Below are positions 1 through 7,680 of a stretch of 64,000 bases of DNA, in pieces. The position numbers and the translations under genes were made by a program. This DNA is from Selenomonadales bacterium (lineage in GTDB: Bacteria; Bacillota; Negativicutes; Sporomusales; UBA7701), in the NCBI GenBank assembly GCA_029975165.1, contig JARKPR010000012.1:62001-126000 (forward strand). The letters are read 5' to 3'. How positions within the stretch are numbered: the stretch's first letter is position 1; each line of letters starts with the position of its first letter. The notes beneath the pieces were generated by a model. That model was not told where the DNA came from and ran no database searches. It saw only the letters and a list, made by a program, of their open reading frames with translations.

Positions 1-226
1 GCTGGTGGCCGTGTTCGCTTACCTGATGGTCAGCACGGTCAGATACCCCGATTTCAAGGGCAAGGGCGAGAAGATCCGCCCCGTGCCGGCCGTAATCGCC
101 GTACTGGCCGGCGCCTACATAACGTATCTTTCTCCGGCCGGCGTGCTGTTCGCGGCCTTCTTCACCTACGCCGTCTTCGGCATCCTCAACAGCCTGTTCG
201 CGGCGTTCGCGGCCAAGGAGGCATAA
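1..226 (+). CDS. pssA: CDP-diacylglycerol--serine O-phosphatidyltransferase, C-terminal fragment
   Basis: The reading frame is open from the window edge to TAA at 224-226, so only about 74 C-terminal residues are visible. It contains the segment YLMVSTVRYPDFKGKG followed by two hydrophobic stretches, a pattern known from the C-terminus of bacterial PssA. PssA is a CDP-alcohol phosphatidyltransferase that makes phosphatidylserine from CDP-diacylglycerol and serine in the cytoplasmic membrane. The catalytic CDP-alcohol motif would lie upstream and cannot be checked here. No downstream partner such as psd follows; the next gene starts 260 bases later. Confidence 0.75.
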   Translation, partial: LVAVFAYLMVSTVRYPDFKGKGEKIRPVPAVIAVLAGAYITYLSPAGVLFAAFFTYAVFGILNSLFAAFAAKEA

Positions 227-487
227 ACGCGCGAAACGGCGGACCGCGGGATACGATGATATTTGTTGGATATATTAATGGTAAGCCTTATTCGCGGCGG
301 CAGGAAAAACATCTTAGCCCGCCGAAGACTTCCGTTGTCCTTGAATTGGAAAAGTAAGCCATTTTGTGGTTTTTTTTATGGCTCGACCAATAATGCCTGC
401 TATCATTAGAAGTGGTTTTGTGCAATTAACGGACGGTTCCTTGCGGCCGGCGAGAATGCGGACCATTCCAGGAAAGGGAGACCAGCC

Positions 488-1777
488 ATGAACCAGGTTT
501 TCGACTACATAATGATTCCGATGCAGCTTGTCATCGTCTTCTTCACTCTTTACTATTTCGTTCTGGCTTTCTTTGGCATCTGGCGCCGCAACGAAATCAA
601 GATCCTCACCCCCAGAAAATCCTTCGCCGTCATCGTCGCCGCGCACAATGAGGAGAAGGTCATCGTCCAGTTGATCGAAAATTTGCAGGTGCTGAAATAT
701 CCCCGCCACCTGTACGATATTTTCGTCGTCGCCGACAACTGCAAGGACAACACCGCCGAGCTGGCCCGGGCCGCGGGGGCGATCGTGTACGAGCGCTTCA
801 ACCTCGAACAGCGCGGCAAGGGCTACGCCATAGAGTGGATTTTCGCCAAACTGTTCCGCCTGCCGCGCAAGTACGACGCGGTGGCGGTGTTCGACGCCGA
901 CAACCTTGTCCACCCCAACTTCCTCCTGGAGATGAACAACCGCCTCTGCAAGGGCGAGAAGGTCATCCAGGGCTACCTCGACGCCAAGAACCCCAACGAC
1001 ACCTGGATCGCCGGCACGTTCGCCATCTCGTTCTGGGTGGTCAACCATGTCTGGCATCTGGCGAAATATAATCTCGGCCTGTCGAGCGTTCTCGGCGGCA
1101 CAGGCATGTGCATCGCCACCGACGTGCTCCACAAGTTCGGCTGGGGGGCCACCTGCCTGACCGAAGACATGGAGTTCACGATGAAGGCGTTGCTCCTCGG
1201 CATCCGCACCACCTGGTGCCACGACGCCATCGTCTACGACGAGAAGCCGCTAAGCTTCGCGCAGTCCTGGCATCAGCGCAAGCGCTGGGCGCAAGGGCAC
1301 TTCGACGTCGCCAGCCGTTATATCCCCCGCCTGCTGTACGAAGGCATGCGCCAGGGCGACATCCGCATCCTCGACGGCGTGCTCCACCTTCTGCAGCCGC
1401 ACTTCCTCATCCTGTCCACCACGTTCGTTATCTGCAGCTACGTCTACCACCTCATGCCGTTCTACACCAATATCCTGTACATGGTGCTGCCGGTCGAGGT
1501 GTGGACCCTTATCGCCGTCGGCCAGTACGTCTTCCCGGTGATCGTCCTGGCGAAGATTCGCGCGCCCCTGAAGGCGTGGTGGTATATGGTGCTTTATCCG
1601 TTGTTCGTCTACAGCTGGATACCGATCACCTTCATCGGCTACCTCCACCGCAACGACCGCGAATGGAGCCACACCCAGCACACCCGCGGCATCAGCTACC
1701 GCGAGGTGCCCCTGCTGGCCCCGGCCGCCGACGATTTCCCCAAGGAGAACTATTTCAGCAAGCAGGCAGTCAAGTAA
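488..1777 (+). CDS. Membrane glycosyltransferase, family GT2
   Basis: A 429-residue protein with a hydrophobic N-terminal segment (about residues 8-30), a GT2 catalytic domain (about 42-270) and several C-terminal membrane segments (about 295-395). Visible GT2 motifs are VADN with the first Asp, FDADN (DXD, metal and nucleotide-sugar binding), TED, and QRKRW, the QxxRW motif typical of processive enzymes such as cellulose, chitin and hyaluronan synthases. It probably adds sugars from a nucleotide donor at the cytoplasmic face and may export the chain. The substrate cannot be read from the sequence. A clear purine-rich ribosome binding site (AGGAAAGGGAG) precedes the ATG. It stands alone and is closed by the terminator at 1808-1837. 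Confidence 0.85.
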   Translation: MNQVFDYIMIPMQLVIVFFTLYYFVLAFFGIWRRNEIKILTPRKSFAVIVAAHNEEKVIVQLIENLQVLKYPRHLYDIFVVADNCKDNTAELARAAGAIVYERFNLEQRGKGYAIEWIFAKLFRLPRKYDAVAVFDADNLVHPNFLLEMNNRLCKGEKVIQGYLDAKNPNDTWIAGTFAISFWVVNHVWHLAKYNLGLSSVLGGTGMCIATDVLHKFGWGATCLTEDMEFTMKALLLGIRTTWCHDAIVYDEKPLSFAQSWHQRKRWAQGHFDVASRYIPRLLYEGMRQGDIRILDGVLHLLQPHFLILSTTFVICSYVYHLMPFYTNILYMVLPVEVWTLIAVGQYVFPVIVLAKIRAPLKAWWYMVLYPLFVYSWIPITFIGYLHRNDREWSHTQHTRGISYREVPLLAPAADDFPKENYFSKQAVK

Positions 1778-1807
1778 GAACCCCGCCGCCTGGGCCGGCG
1801 CTGCCAG

Positions 1808-1837
1808 ATAGATGAGTCTCGGGGCTCATCTATTTTT
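1808..1837 (+). terminator. Rho-independent terminator after the GT2 gene
   Basis: A perfect 9-bp inverted repeat (ATAGATGAG / CTCATCTAT) with an 8-base loop runs straight into a T5 tract. It lies 30 bases after the glycosyltransferase stop and separates it from queD. Confidence 0.85.
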
Positions 1838-1898
1838 GTCTCCCGGCGGGTGCCGGCGCCGCTTGCGGGCAGATCAGAGGAATGGGAGGGAATATGCG

Positions 1899-2267
1899 AT
1901 GTTCGAACTGACCACGATCGTCGATTTCGAGGCCGCCCACCGGCTGGCCGATTATCCCGGCAAGTGCAGCCGCCTCCACGGCCACAACTGGCGGGTCGAG
2001 GTGACGGTGACTGGCACGGAACTGGATAAGTTGGGGATGCTTGTCGATTTCCGCCTGCTGAAACAGGAGGTGACCGCCGTCATCGATACGCTCGACCATT
2101 ACTACCTGAACGAGATCGAACCCTTTCGCACCACCAATCCGACGGCGGAGAACATCGCCAGGTACGTGTACCGCGAGCTGGCCGGCCGCCTGCCGGCCGG
2201 GGTGGCGGCAGCGGCGGTGAAGGTGTGGGAATCGCCGCATTCGGCGGCGGTCTACCGGGAGGTGTGA
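1899..2267 (+). CDS. queD: 6-carboxy-5,6,7,8-tetrahydropterin synthase
   Basis: A 122-residue member of the 6-pyruvoyl-tetrahydropterin synthase family. It converts 7,8-dihydroneopterin triphosphate to 6-carboxytetrahydropterin, the first pathway-specific step toward preQ0 and queuosine. The zinc ligands are visible as AAHRL near the start and RLHGHNW at about residues 29-35. CSRLHGHN carries the catalytic Cys and two His. The ATG at 1899 has GGGAGGG eight bases upstream. The frame stays open further upstream, but that part overlaps the terminator and has no family similarity. queE follows after 7 bases, so the two form a queuosine operon; queC and queF are not in the window. Confidence 0.93.
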   Translation: MFELTTIVDFEAAHRLADYPGKCSRLHGHNWRVEVTVTGTELDKLGMLVDFRLLKQEVTAVIDTLDHYYLNEIEPFRTTNPTAENIARYVYRELAGRLPAGVAAAAVKVWESPHSAAVYREV

Positions 2268-2274
2268 CCTAAGG

Positions 2275-2997
2275 GTGGAGTTCGTCGAAGTCTTTTCCTC
2301 CGTCCAGGGCGAGGGCAGGTATGTCGGCTACCGTCAGGTGTTTGTGCGGCTGGCGGGCTGCAACCTGGCCTGCGAATATTGCGATACGCCGTCCTCCCGG
2401 CAGGCGACGGCGGCGGGCAGGGTGGAGGGGACGCCGGGCGGCCGCGATTTCTTCCCGGTCGTCAACCCCGTTGCGCCCGACGCCCTGGCCGGGCATGTGA
2501 ACAACCTGCTCCGTTTCCCCCACCACGCGGTGAGCCTGACGGGCGGCGAACCGCTCTGCCAGGCGGCGGCGGTCGCGGCCCTGGCGCCGCAGCTTAATGG
2601 CCGCGTATATCTGGAGACGAACGGCACGCTGCCGGACGAGCTGGCGGTCGTGCTGCCGCATGTGGCGATCGTCGCCATGGACATAAAGCTGCCGTCGACA
2701 AGCGGCCGCGCCTGGTGGGACGAACACCGGCGCTTCCTTACGCTGGCGGCGGCCGGCGACGTATTCGTGAAGGTCGTGCTGACGGCGGCGACGACGGACG
2801 ACGAGTTCCGCCGGGCGATAGCGCTGGTGGCGGCGGTCGACAGGCGCATCCCGGTGGTGCTGCAGCCGGTGTCGCCGGTGGGGAGTGTCGCCGGCATCGC
2901 CCCGGAAGCGGTGCTGAAGCTGCTTACGGCCGCTTTGGACGTTTTGGAAGATGTGCGTGTCATACCCCAGACGCATAAGATAATGGGGCAGTTATAG
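2275..2997 (+). CDS. queE: 7-carboxy-7-deazaguanine synthase (radical SAM)
   Basis: A 240-residue radical SAM enzyme that turns 6-carboxytetrahydropterin into 7-carboxy-7-deazaguanine, the step after QueD. The N-terminus has the QueE signature FSSVQGEG. The cluster motif CNLACEYC has the CxxxCxxC spacing that binds the [4Fe-4S] cluster. TGGEPL is the SAM-binding motif. The C-terminal part reads VIPQTHKIMGQL, also typical of the family. GTG is the start, with GGGAGGTG ten bases upstream inside the queD end. The radical SAM fold is complete and of normal length. It is almost certainly co-transcribed with queD. Confidence 0.93.
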   Translation: MEFVEVFSSVQGEGRYVGYRQVFVRLAGCNLACEYCDTPSSRQATAAGRVEGTPGGRDFFPVVNPVAPDALAGHVNNLLRFPHHAVSLTGGEPLCQAAAVAALAPQLNGRVYLETNGTLPDELAVVLPHVAIVAMDIKLPSTSGRAWWDEHRRFLTLAAAGDVFVKVVLTAATTDDEFRRAIALVAAVDRRIPVVLQPVSPVGSVAGIAPEAVLKLLTAALDVLEDVRVIPQTHKIMGQL

Positions 2998-3011
2998 GGG
3001 AGGAGTCATTT

Positions 3012-3773
3012 TTGCGTATTCTTTTGACCAACGACGACGGGATCACGGCGCCGGGGATCCAGGCGCTGTGGCGGGAGCTGTCGGCGATCGGCGAGGTGAC
3101 GGTGGTGGCGCCGGACAGTGAACGCAGCGCCACCAGCCAGTCGATCACCGTTCATCAGCCCATCCGCGTCGACCAGTTCTGCATCGAGGACCCGCCGCTG
3201 TGCGCCTGGCGGGTGGGGGGGACGCCGACCGACTGCGTGAAGATCGCCATCGAGGCGCTGCTGCCGGCCAGGCCGGACGTGGTCGTCTCCGGCATCAATC
3301 TCGGCCCCAACCTCGGCACCGACGTGCTTTATTCAGGGACGGTGAGCGCGGCCATCGAGGGGGCGCTGCACGGTATCCCGTCACTGGCGGTCTCGCTGGC
3401 GGCCTGGAAGGACGCCGACTTCGGGCCGGCGGCGCGCTTCGCCCGCAAACTGGTGCCGACGATGGCCGAACGCAAGCTGCCGCCCGACACGCTACTCAAT
3501 GTCAACGTCCCGCCGCTGCCGGCCGACCAACTGGCCGGGGTGCAGGTGACCAGACTGGGGACGATCGAGTACGAGAACACCTTCGAGCGCCGCCAGGACC
3601 CGCGCGGCCGGGTCTATTACTGGATGGGCGGCAGTCTGGTGGACGCCGGCAACGAGGAAGGCACCGACGTGACGGCCCTAAAGCAGGGCAAGATTTCCGT
3701 CACCCCGATCCATTTCGATCTAACCAACTATGCTATCATGCATCTTATTGAGGAATGGAATCTGGCCACTTAG
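3012..3773 (+). CDS. surE: 5'-nucleotidase SurE
   Basis: A 253-residue SurE-family phosphatase, a metal-dependent cytosolic enzyme that removes phosphate from nucleoside 5'- and 3'-monophosphates. The N-terminus MRILLTNDDG carries the paired Asp metal ligands, followed by VVAPDSERSATSQSIT and SGINLGPNLGTDVLYSGTV, the family's nucleotide and metal site. Length is normal. The start is TTG at 3012, with GGGGAGGAG upstream, and the family N-terminus supports it. It follows queE by 14 bases and is probably in the same transcript. Confidence 0.94.
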   Translation: MRILLTNDDGITAPGIQALWRELSAIGEVTVVAPDSERSATSQSITVHQPIRVDQFCIEDPPLCAWRVGGTPTDCVKIAIEALLPARPDVVVSGINLGPNLGTDVLYSGTVSAAIEGALHGIPSLAVSLAAWKDADFGPAARFARKLVPTMAERKLPPDTLLNVNVPPLPADQLAGVQVTRLGTIEYENTFERRQDPRGRVYYWMGGSLVDAGNEEGTDVTALKQGKISVTPIHFDLTNYAIMHLIEEWNLAT

Positions 3774-3809
3774 CATAAATTACAGTAAAACCCTGGGAGG
3801 GGGATTACT

Positions 3810-4226
3810 GTGGCGAAGGTGACCAGGCGTTCGCGGCTGAACGTTCCGCCGCAGCGGGTGCCGGGAGCGGTGATGGCGGTCGGCAGGGGAGTGCTGGCCA
3901 GCTTGATCGTTTCCCTGGTGGCGATAATCTTTTTGGCGGTGGTCAGCCTGGCGACCGAGAGCCTGTTTGTCGAAAACTATCTGCGCTATATCATGGTCGG
4001 CGTGACAGTGGCGAGCATTTTCATCGGCAGCGCCTACGCCGCGCAGCGGGCTGGCGGCGCCGGGCTGCTCGTCGGCATGGCGGTAGGGCTGGTGTATGTG
4101 CTCATCTCGGTCGGCGTGGGCCTGGAGCTGACTGCCGAACCGGTGTCGCTGCTGGTGCTGGCCAACAAATTTTTCGCCGGCATAGCCGCCGGCGCTCTGG
4201 GCGGACTTGTGGGCGTAAATCTTTAA
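3810..4226 (+). CDS. Small four-helix membrane protein, TIGR04086 type
   Basis: A 138-residue protein with a short basic cytoplasmic N-terminus and about four hydrophobic segments (roughly 27-48, 57-76, 82-103 and 112-137). The arrangement and the Gly-rich helices resemble the TIGR04086 family of uncharacterised Firmicutes membrane proteins, often found near protein-export or spore genes. No catalytic motif is visible. The start is GTG at 3810 after GGGAGGGGG. It follows surE by 36 bases. Family assignment is by eye and the function is unknown. Confidence 0.65.
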   Translation: MAKVTRRSRLNVPPQRVPGAVMAVGRGVLASLIVSLVAIIFLAVVSLATESLFVENYLRYIMVGVTVASIFIGSAYAAQRAGGAGLLVGMAVGLVYVLISVGVGLELTAEPVSLLVLANKFFAGIAAGALGGLVGVNL

Positions 4227-4355
4227 TCAGGGAGGATTTTGCCGTCTGCAGGGCGAACAAGGTATGCGGCGCGATGCGTTGCGTACGCCGAGGGGCCGGA
4301 GGGCTCCTTTCTCACGCTTCGGCCCGGGACAAGCCAGAGAACAGGGGAGACGCTG

Positions 4356-5000
4356 ATGAACTACAAAGGCCTGCTTTTCGATCTTGACGGAACGCTGCTG
4401 GACACGACCGACCTTATTCTCAAATCCTTCCAACATACCATCCGCACCCATAACGGCCACGACGCCGACCTGGAGCTGGTGAAGTCGACATTCGGCCAGC
4501 CGCTCATCGAGGCGCTGGCGCTCATGGGGTCCGACCCCGAGGCCATGATCAAGACCTATCGCGATTACAACAAGCAGTACCACGACGAGCTGGCGCGGGT
4601 TTTCGCCGGGACGGCGGAGGTCATCCGGACGCTGTACGGCCGGGGGATAAAGCTGGCCGTGGTGACGTCCAAGATCAGGGCTATATCGGTGCGCGGGCTG
4701 CGGCTCTTCGACCTCGACAAATACTTCCCGGTGGTGATCGGCCATGAGGATTGCCAGCACCACAAGCCGCACCCCGAACCGGTGCTGCGGGCCCTCGACG
4801 GCCTGGGACTGGCGGCGGGGGACTGCCTTATGGTGGGCGACAGCCCGGTCGACATCCTCAGCGCCAAGGCGGCGGGGGTGAAGACGGCGGCGGTGCGCTG
4901 GACGCACGTGCCCTGGGGCGCCGTGATGGCCGCCGGGCCGGACCTCGTGCTCGAGGACATGGACGCTTTGCTGCCGTTGTGCGGCTGCGGGGAAGACTGA
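4356..5000 (+). CDS. ppaX: HAD-superfamily phosphatase, PpaX-like
   Basis: A 214-residue HAD-IA hydrolase. Motif I is LLFDLDGTLLDTTD with the nucleophile Asp and acid-base Asp. Motif II is VVTSK. Motif III/IV is HKPHPEP followed by MVGDSPVDI. A helical cap lies between motifs I and II. Length and motif details fit the PpaX/Gph group, which hydrolyse pyrophosphate or phosphoglycolate; the exact substrate is not certain. I chose the ATG at 4356 because ACAGGGGAGAC lies just upstream and motif I begins eight residues in. The open frame further upstream lacks family similarity. The gene ends at a strong terminator. Confidence 0.8.
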   Translation: MNYKGLLFDLDGTLLDTTDLILKSFQHTIRTHNGHDADLELVKSTFGQPLIEALALMGSDPEAMIKTYRDYNKQYHDELARVFAGTAEVIRTLYGRGIKLAVVTSKIRAISVRGLRLFDLDKYFPVVIGHEDCQHHKPHPEPVLRALDGLGLAAGDCLMVGDSPVDILSAKAAGVKTAAVRWTHVPWGAVMAAGPDLVLEDMDALLPLCGCGED

Positions 5001-5013
5001 AAGGGTGGAAATG

Positions 5014-5060
5014 AAAAAAGCCCATGAACCCTTATAAATCAGGGGTTTATGGGCTTTTTA
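5014..5060 (+). terminator. Rho-independent terminator after ppaX-like gene
   Basis: A long inverted repeat (AAAAAGCCCATGAACCC and GGGGTTTATGGGCTTTTT) ends in T5. The A-tract on the left arm means it could also work for leftward transcription. It marks the boundary with the AT-richer block that follows. Confidence 0.88.
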
Positions 5061-5216
5061 CGCATATGTCAGCGGAAGGGCTTGCCAGCTTTCATCAGAC
5101 TATTATGGTGGTGTCACTTCTTCTAATCCGTGTTCTCGAGAAGATGGTGTCCATGTCCGAAAATGGCTAGTATTTCCTTCCCGCGTTGCTATAATAAAAA
5201 TCAGGGGGGAAGAATT

Positions 5217-6704
5217 GTGAGGCAAACAAAAGTAACCAGGTTGCTGTTGGATAGCAAAGCCTGCTACGCCGCTGCGAAGGCCCACGATGTTCGCTTTGAC
5301 GGCCGGTTTTTTTGCGGGGTTTCTTCTACAGGCATATACTGTCGCCCCATTTGTCGAGTAAAACCTCCGAAAGAAGAAAATTGCACCTTCTATAGCAGTG
5401 CGGCGGCGGCCGAGGCGGCCGGATACAGACCGTGCCTCAGGTGCCGCCCGGAACTGGCGCCAGGCTTGGCGCCGGTGGATTCGGTCGCCAGGCTGGCACG
5501 TAGCGCCGCCCTGCTTATGGAAGAAGGCGTCTTGGCAACAAAAAAACTATCCGACCTGGCGGCGATGCTCGGAATTACGGACCGGCATCTTCGCCGAGTC
5601 TTTTTTGCGGAATACGGCGTTACGCCTATACAATATTTTCAGACCCAGAAATTGCTTTTAGCTAAAAGCCTGCTCACCGATACACAGCTTTCTGTGACCG
5701 AGGTGGCAATGACTGCCGGTTTCGGCAGTATTCGCCGGTTTAACGATTTGTTCAAAAAGCATTACCGTCTTGCGCCAAACAAACTCAGGAATAAAGGGCG
5801 AAGCCAGGCGGAGAGCAATGACGGAATTACTCTTTTCCTCGGCTATCGCCCGCCGTATGCCTGGAATAACCTGATTTCCTTTCTTGCCGACCGGGCGATT
5901 CCAGGGGTTGAGAGTGTAGTTGACAATGCTTATCGCCGTACGGTAGCTGTTAAAAAGGGCGAAACAATCTGTCGCGGCTGGATTTCAGTAGTAAACCGGC
6001 CGGAGAAAAATGGGCTTGCCGTGACCCTGGCGACAACATTATTGCCGGTTTTATCCCAGGTGTTGACGAGAATTCGCTTCCTGTTCGACCTAAACTGCAG
6101 CCCTGATAAAGTATCCGCAAAACTCATGGCGATGGACGAGCTTGCGCACAATATTTACGTGCCAGGAATCCGGGTGCCGGGATGTTTCGATCCGTTTGAG
6201 ATGTCGGTACGAGCCATTTTGGGACAACAGGTAACCGTTAAGGCGGCCAGTACGCTGGCCATGCGGCTGGTCAATGCTTTAGGCGAAAAAATAGAAACCC
6301 CATTTTCGGAGCTTACTTTCACATTTCCCCAGCCCGGTAAAATTTGTTCCCTCGAAGGTCCGATCGAAGCCCATCTGGGACCGTTCGGTATAACCGGTGC
6401 CAGAGCCCGCGCGGTTTTGGCCTTGGCAGAAGCTTTGGCATCCAACGCCATTACCCTCGCTTACGGGGCAACCCCGGCCATTGAAATGGAAAAGCTGCAT
6501 AAACTTCCCGGGTTTGGCCCCTGGACAGTCCAATATATCGCAATGCGTGCTCTCGGCTGGCCTGATGCCTTTCCCCATACCGACTACGGCGTAAAAAAGG
6601 CCCTTTCCGATAGGTCCCCGCAGGAAATATTGACTCTTTCCCAGGCTTGGAGCCCGTGGCGTTCGTACGCAACTGTTTTGCTGTGGAACTCTCTTTCTAC
6701 TTAA
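5217..6704 (+). CDS. Ada-AlkA fusion: methyl-sensing AraC regulator and 3-methyladenine DNA glycosylase
   Basis: A 495-residue three-part protein. Residues 1-80 are the Ada metal-binding domain: CRPIC gives C42 (the methyl-acceptor position) and C46, and CLRC gives C73 and C76, completing the zinc site. Residues about 85-185 are an AraC-type helix-turn-helix. Residues about 200-490 are an AlkA domain with the helix-hairpin-helix KLPGFGPWT and the catalytic Asp in PHTD. In known Ada proteins, methylation of the first Cys turns the protein into an activator of repair genes. The O6-methylguanine transferase domain of E. coli Ada is absent and replaced by AlkA. GTG at 5217 follows CAGGGGGGAAG. 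It begins the AT-richer block. Confidence 0.9.
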   Translation: MRQTKVTRLLLDSKACYAAAKAHDVRFDGRFFCGVSSTGIYCRPICRVKPPKEENCTFYSSAAAAEAAGYRPCLRCRPELAPGLAPVDSVARLARSAALLMEEGVLATKKLSDLAAMLGITDRHLRRVFFAEYGVTPIQYFQTQKLLLAKSLLTDTQLSVTEVAMTAGFGSIRRFNDLFKKHYRLAPNKLRNKGRSQAESNDGITLFLGYRPPYAWNNLISFLADRAIPGVESVVDNAYRRTVAVKKGETICRGWISVVNRPEKNGLAVTLATTLLPVLSQVLTRIRFLFDLNCSPDKVSAKLMAMDELAHNIYVPGIRVPGCFDPFEMSVRAILGQQVTVKAASTLAMRLVNALGEKIETPFSELTFTFPQPGKICSLEGPIEAHLGPFGITGARARAVLALAEALASNAITLAYGATPAIEMEKLHKLPGFGPWTVQYIAMRALGWPDAFPHTDYGVKKALSDRSPQEILTLSQAWSPWRSYATVLLWNSLST

Positions 6705-6719
6705 ATAAAGGAGTTTGAT

Positions 6720-6821
6720 ATGAGTAAACCCTGTATCGCCTTGCTTGCGGCGGCCCATGTGTTTACCGGCTTGAATCAGGGGAGACTTGCCCTGGTGGTT
6801 AACAGCTTGACGACACTATGA
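6720..6821 (+). pseudogene. Remnant of an MFS transporter N-terminus
   Basis: A 33-codon frame starts with ATG after AAAGGAG. It reads LLAAAHVFTGLNQG, which matches the start of the intact MFS gene at 7681 (LLSAGHLFTDLNQG) in protein and partly in DNA. The similarity fades after about 25 residues and a stop follows. I read it as the surviving first transmembrane segment of a second MFS gene lost by deletion. It could instead be translated as a short peptide, because its ribosome binding site is intact. The promoter of the next gene overlaps its end. Confidence 0.65.
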
Positions 6822-6836
6822 TTAAGATGATATCCT
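6807..6836 (+). promoter_or_regulatory. Likely sigma-A promoter of the GntR regulator
   Basis: TTGACG at 6807-6812 and TATCCT at 6831-6836 are separated by 18 bases. The site overlaps the end of the MFS remnant and lies 22 bases before the GntR start codon. Confidence 0.45.
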
Positions 6837-6858
6837 GCAATAAACAGGAGATGATCTG

Positions 6859-7557
6859 ATGAATGGTGTTTCCTTTAAGGCTGTGCAGCAAAGAAAATTG
6901 GCCGACCAAGTCACTCAGCAGCTCCAGGAAAAAATATCGCTGGGAGAGTTGAAGCCTGGCGATAAGATCCCTACCGAGCCGGAACTCATGGCGCTGTTCG
7001 CTGTAGGCCGTTCGACTATTCGGGAGGCAGTGAGAGTTTTGGTGAAGGCGGGTTTACTTGAGGTCCGCCAAGGTGACGGAACTTATGTAATTAACCGGAT
7101 TACTAATTCGGAACCATTAGATCATCGCCTCCGCCGAGCGGCAATACTGGAAGTGTACGAGGTTCGCCGCATTCTCGAACTGGAAATCGCAAGGCTGGCG
7201 GCTGAACGCCGGTCCGACGACGATCTCCTCCGTATGCGGGAAAGCTTGGAGCAGCGCCGTGAAGCAAGACGTGCCAACGATATGCGCGCGTATGTCGACA
7301 GCGATCTTGCCTTTCATCTCGCCATCGCCGCCGCCAGCAAAAATAGTGTTTTAACTGACTTATATCTCAGCTTTTCCAACGCCCTGCGGGATGCGCTGGA
7401 TAAATTGGTAGCAGACCAGGAGCTACATCAAAACCAAATTGCGATTCACGAGCAGATGTTAGCTGCTATTGAGCGTAAAGACGCGGAAGAAGCCGGATAT
7501 TGGACGGCCGAGAATATCGGAAGAACGACGAAAGATTTACTGGCGTTACTGCGTTAA
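6859..7557 (+). CDS. GntR-family regulator, FadR subfamily (FCD domain)
   Basis: A 232-residue DNA-binding regulator. Residues about 12-75 form a winged helix-turn-helix with the GntR signature KIPTEPELM, GRSTIREAVRVL and VRQGDGTYV. The remainder is an all-helical FCD ligand-binding domain with the metal-site pattern DLAFHLAIAAAS and later His residues. FCD regulators bind small carboxylates or sugar acids and usually repress nearby catabolic or transport genes. It sits directly upstream of the MFS transporter at 7681, 123 bases away on the same strand, so that gene is the likely target. The ligand is unknown. Confidence 0.88.
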   Translation: MNGVSFKAVQQRKLADQVTQQLQEKISLGELKPGDKIPTEPELMALFAVGRSTIREAVRVLVKAGLLEVRQGDGTYVINRITNSEPLDHRLRRAAILEVYEVRRILELEIARLAAERRSDDDLLRMRESLEQRREARRANDMRAYVDSDLAFHLAIAAASKNSVLTDLYLSFSNALRDALDKLVADQELHQNQIAIHEQMLAAIERKDAEEAGYWTAENIGRTTKDLLALLR

Positions 7558-7680
7558 CCTGACTAGTTTTTTGCGCATGTCCTAATCTTGCGCCGGATGA
7601 GGAGAGGATAATCATAAATTAGCGAAGATTTGCAGTTGCATTCATCAGATGATACGATGAAAATAACGGAGGTTGTAACA

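Noticed and set aside
227-487. Promoter or small gene between pssA and the GT2 gene
   Set aside because: Several AT-rich spots are present, but no -35/-10 pair with good spacing and no terminator hairpin could be supported.
1840-1898. Possible preQ1 riboswitch before queD
   Set aside because: queDE is a common target, but I see no preQ1-I or preQ1-II aptamer pattern in this short leader, and no second terminator before the ribosome binding site.
4227-4355. N-terminal extension of the PpaX-like protein
   Set aside because: The frame is open from 4239, but HAD motif I must be near the N-terminus and a good ribosome binding site precedes ATG 4356. A GC-rich near-palindrome around 4294-4325 has no T-tract.
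5190-5195. TATAAT before the Ada-AlkA gene
   Set aside because: A perfect -10, but no fitting -35 at 16-18 bases and only 22 bases to the start codon with the ribosome binding site in between. Kept out of the feature list.
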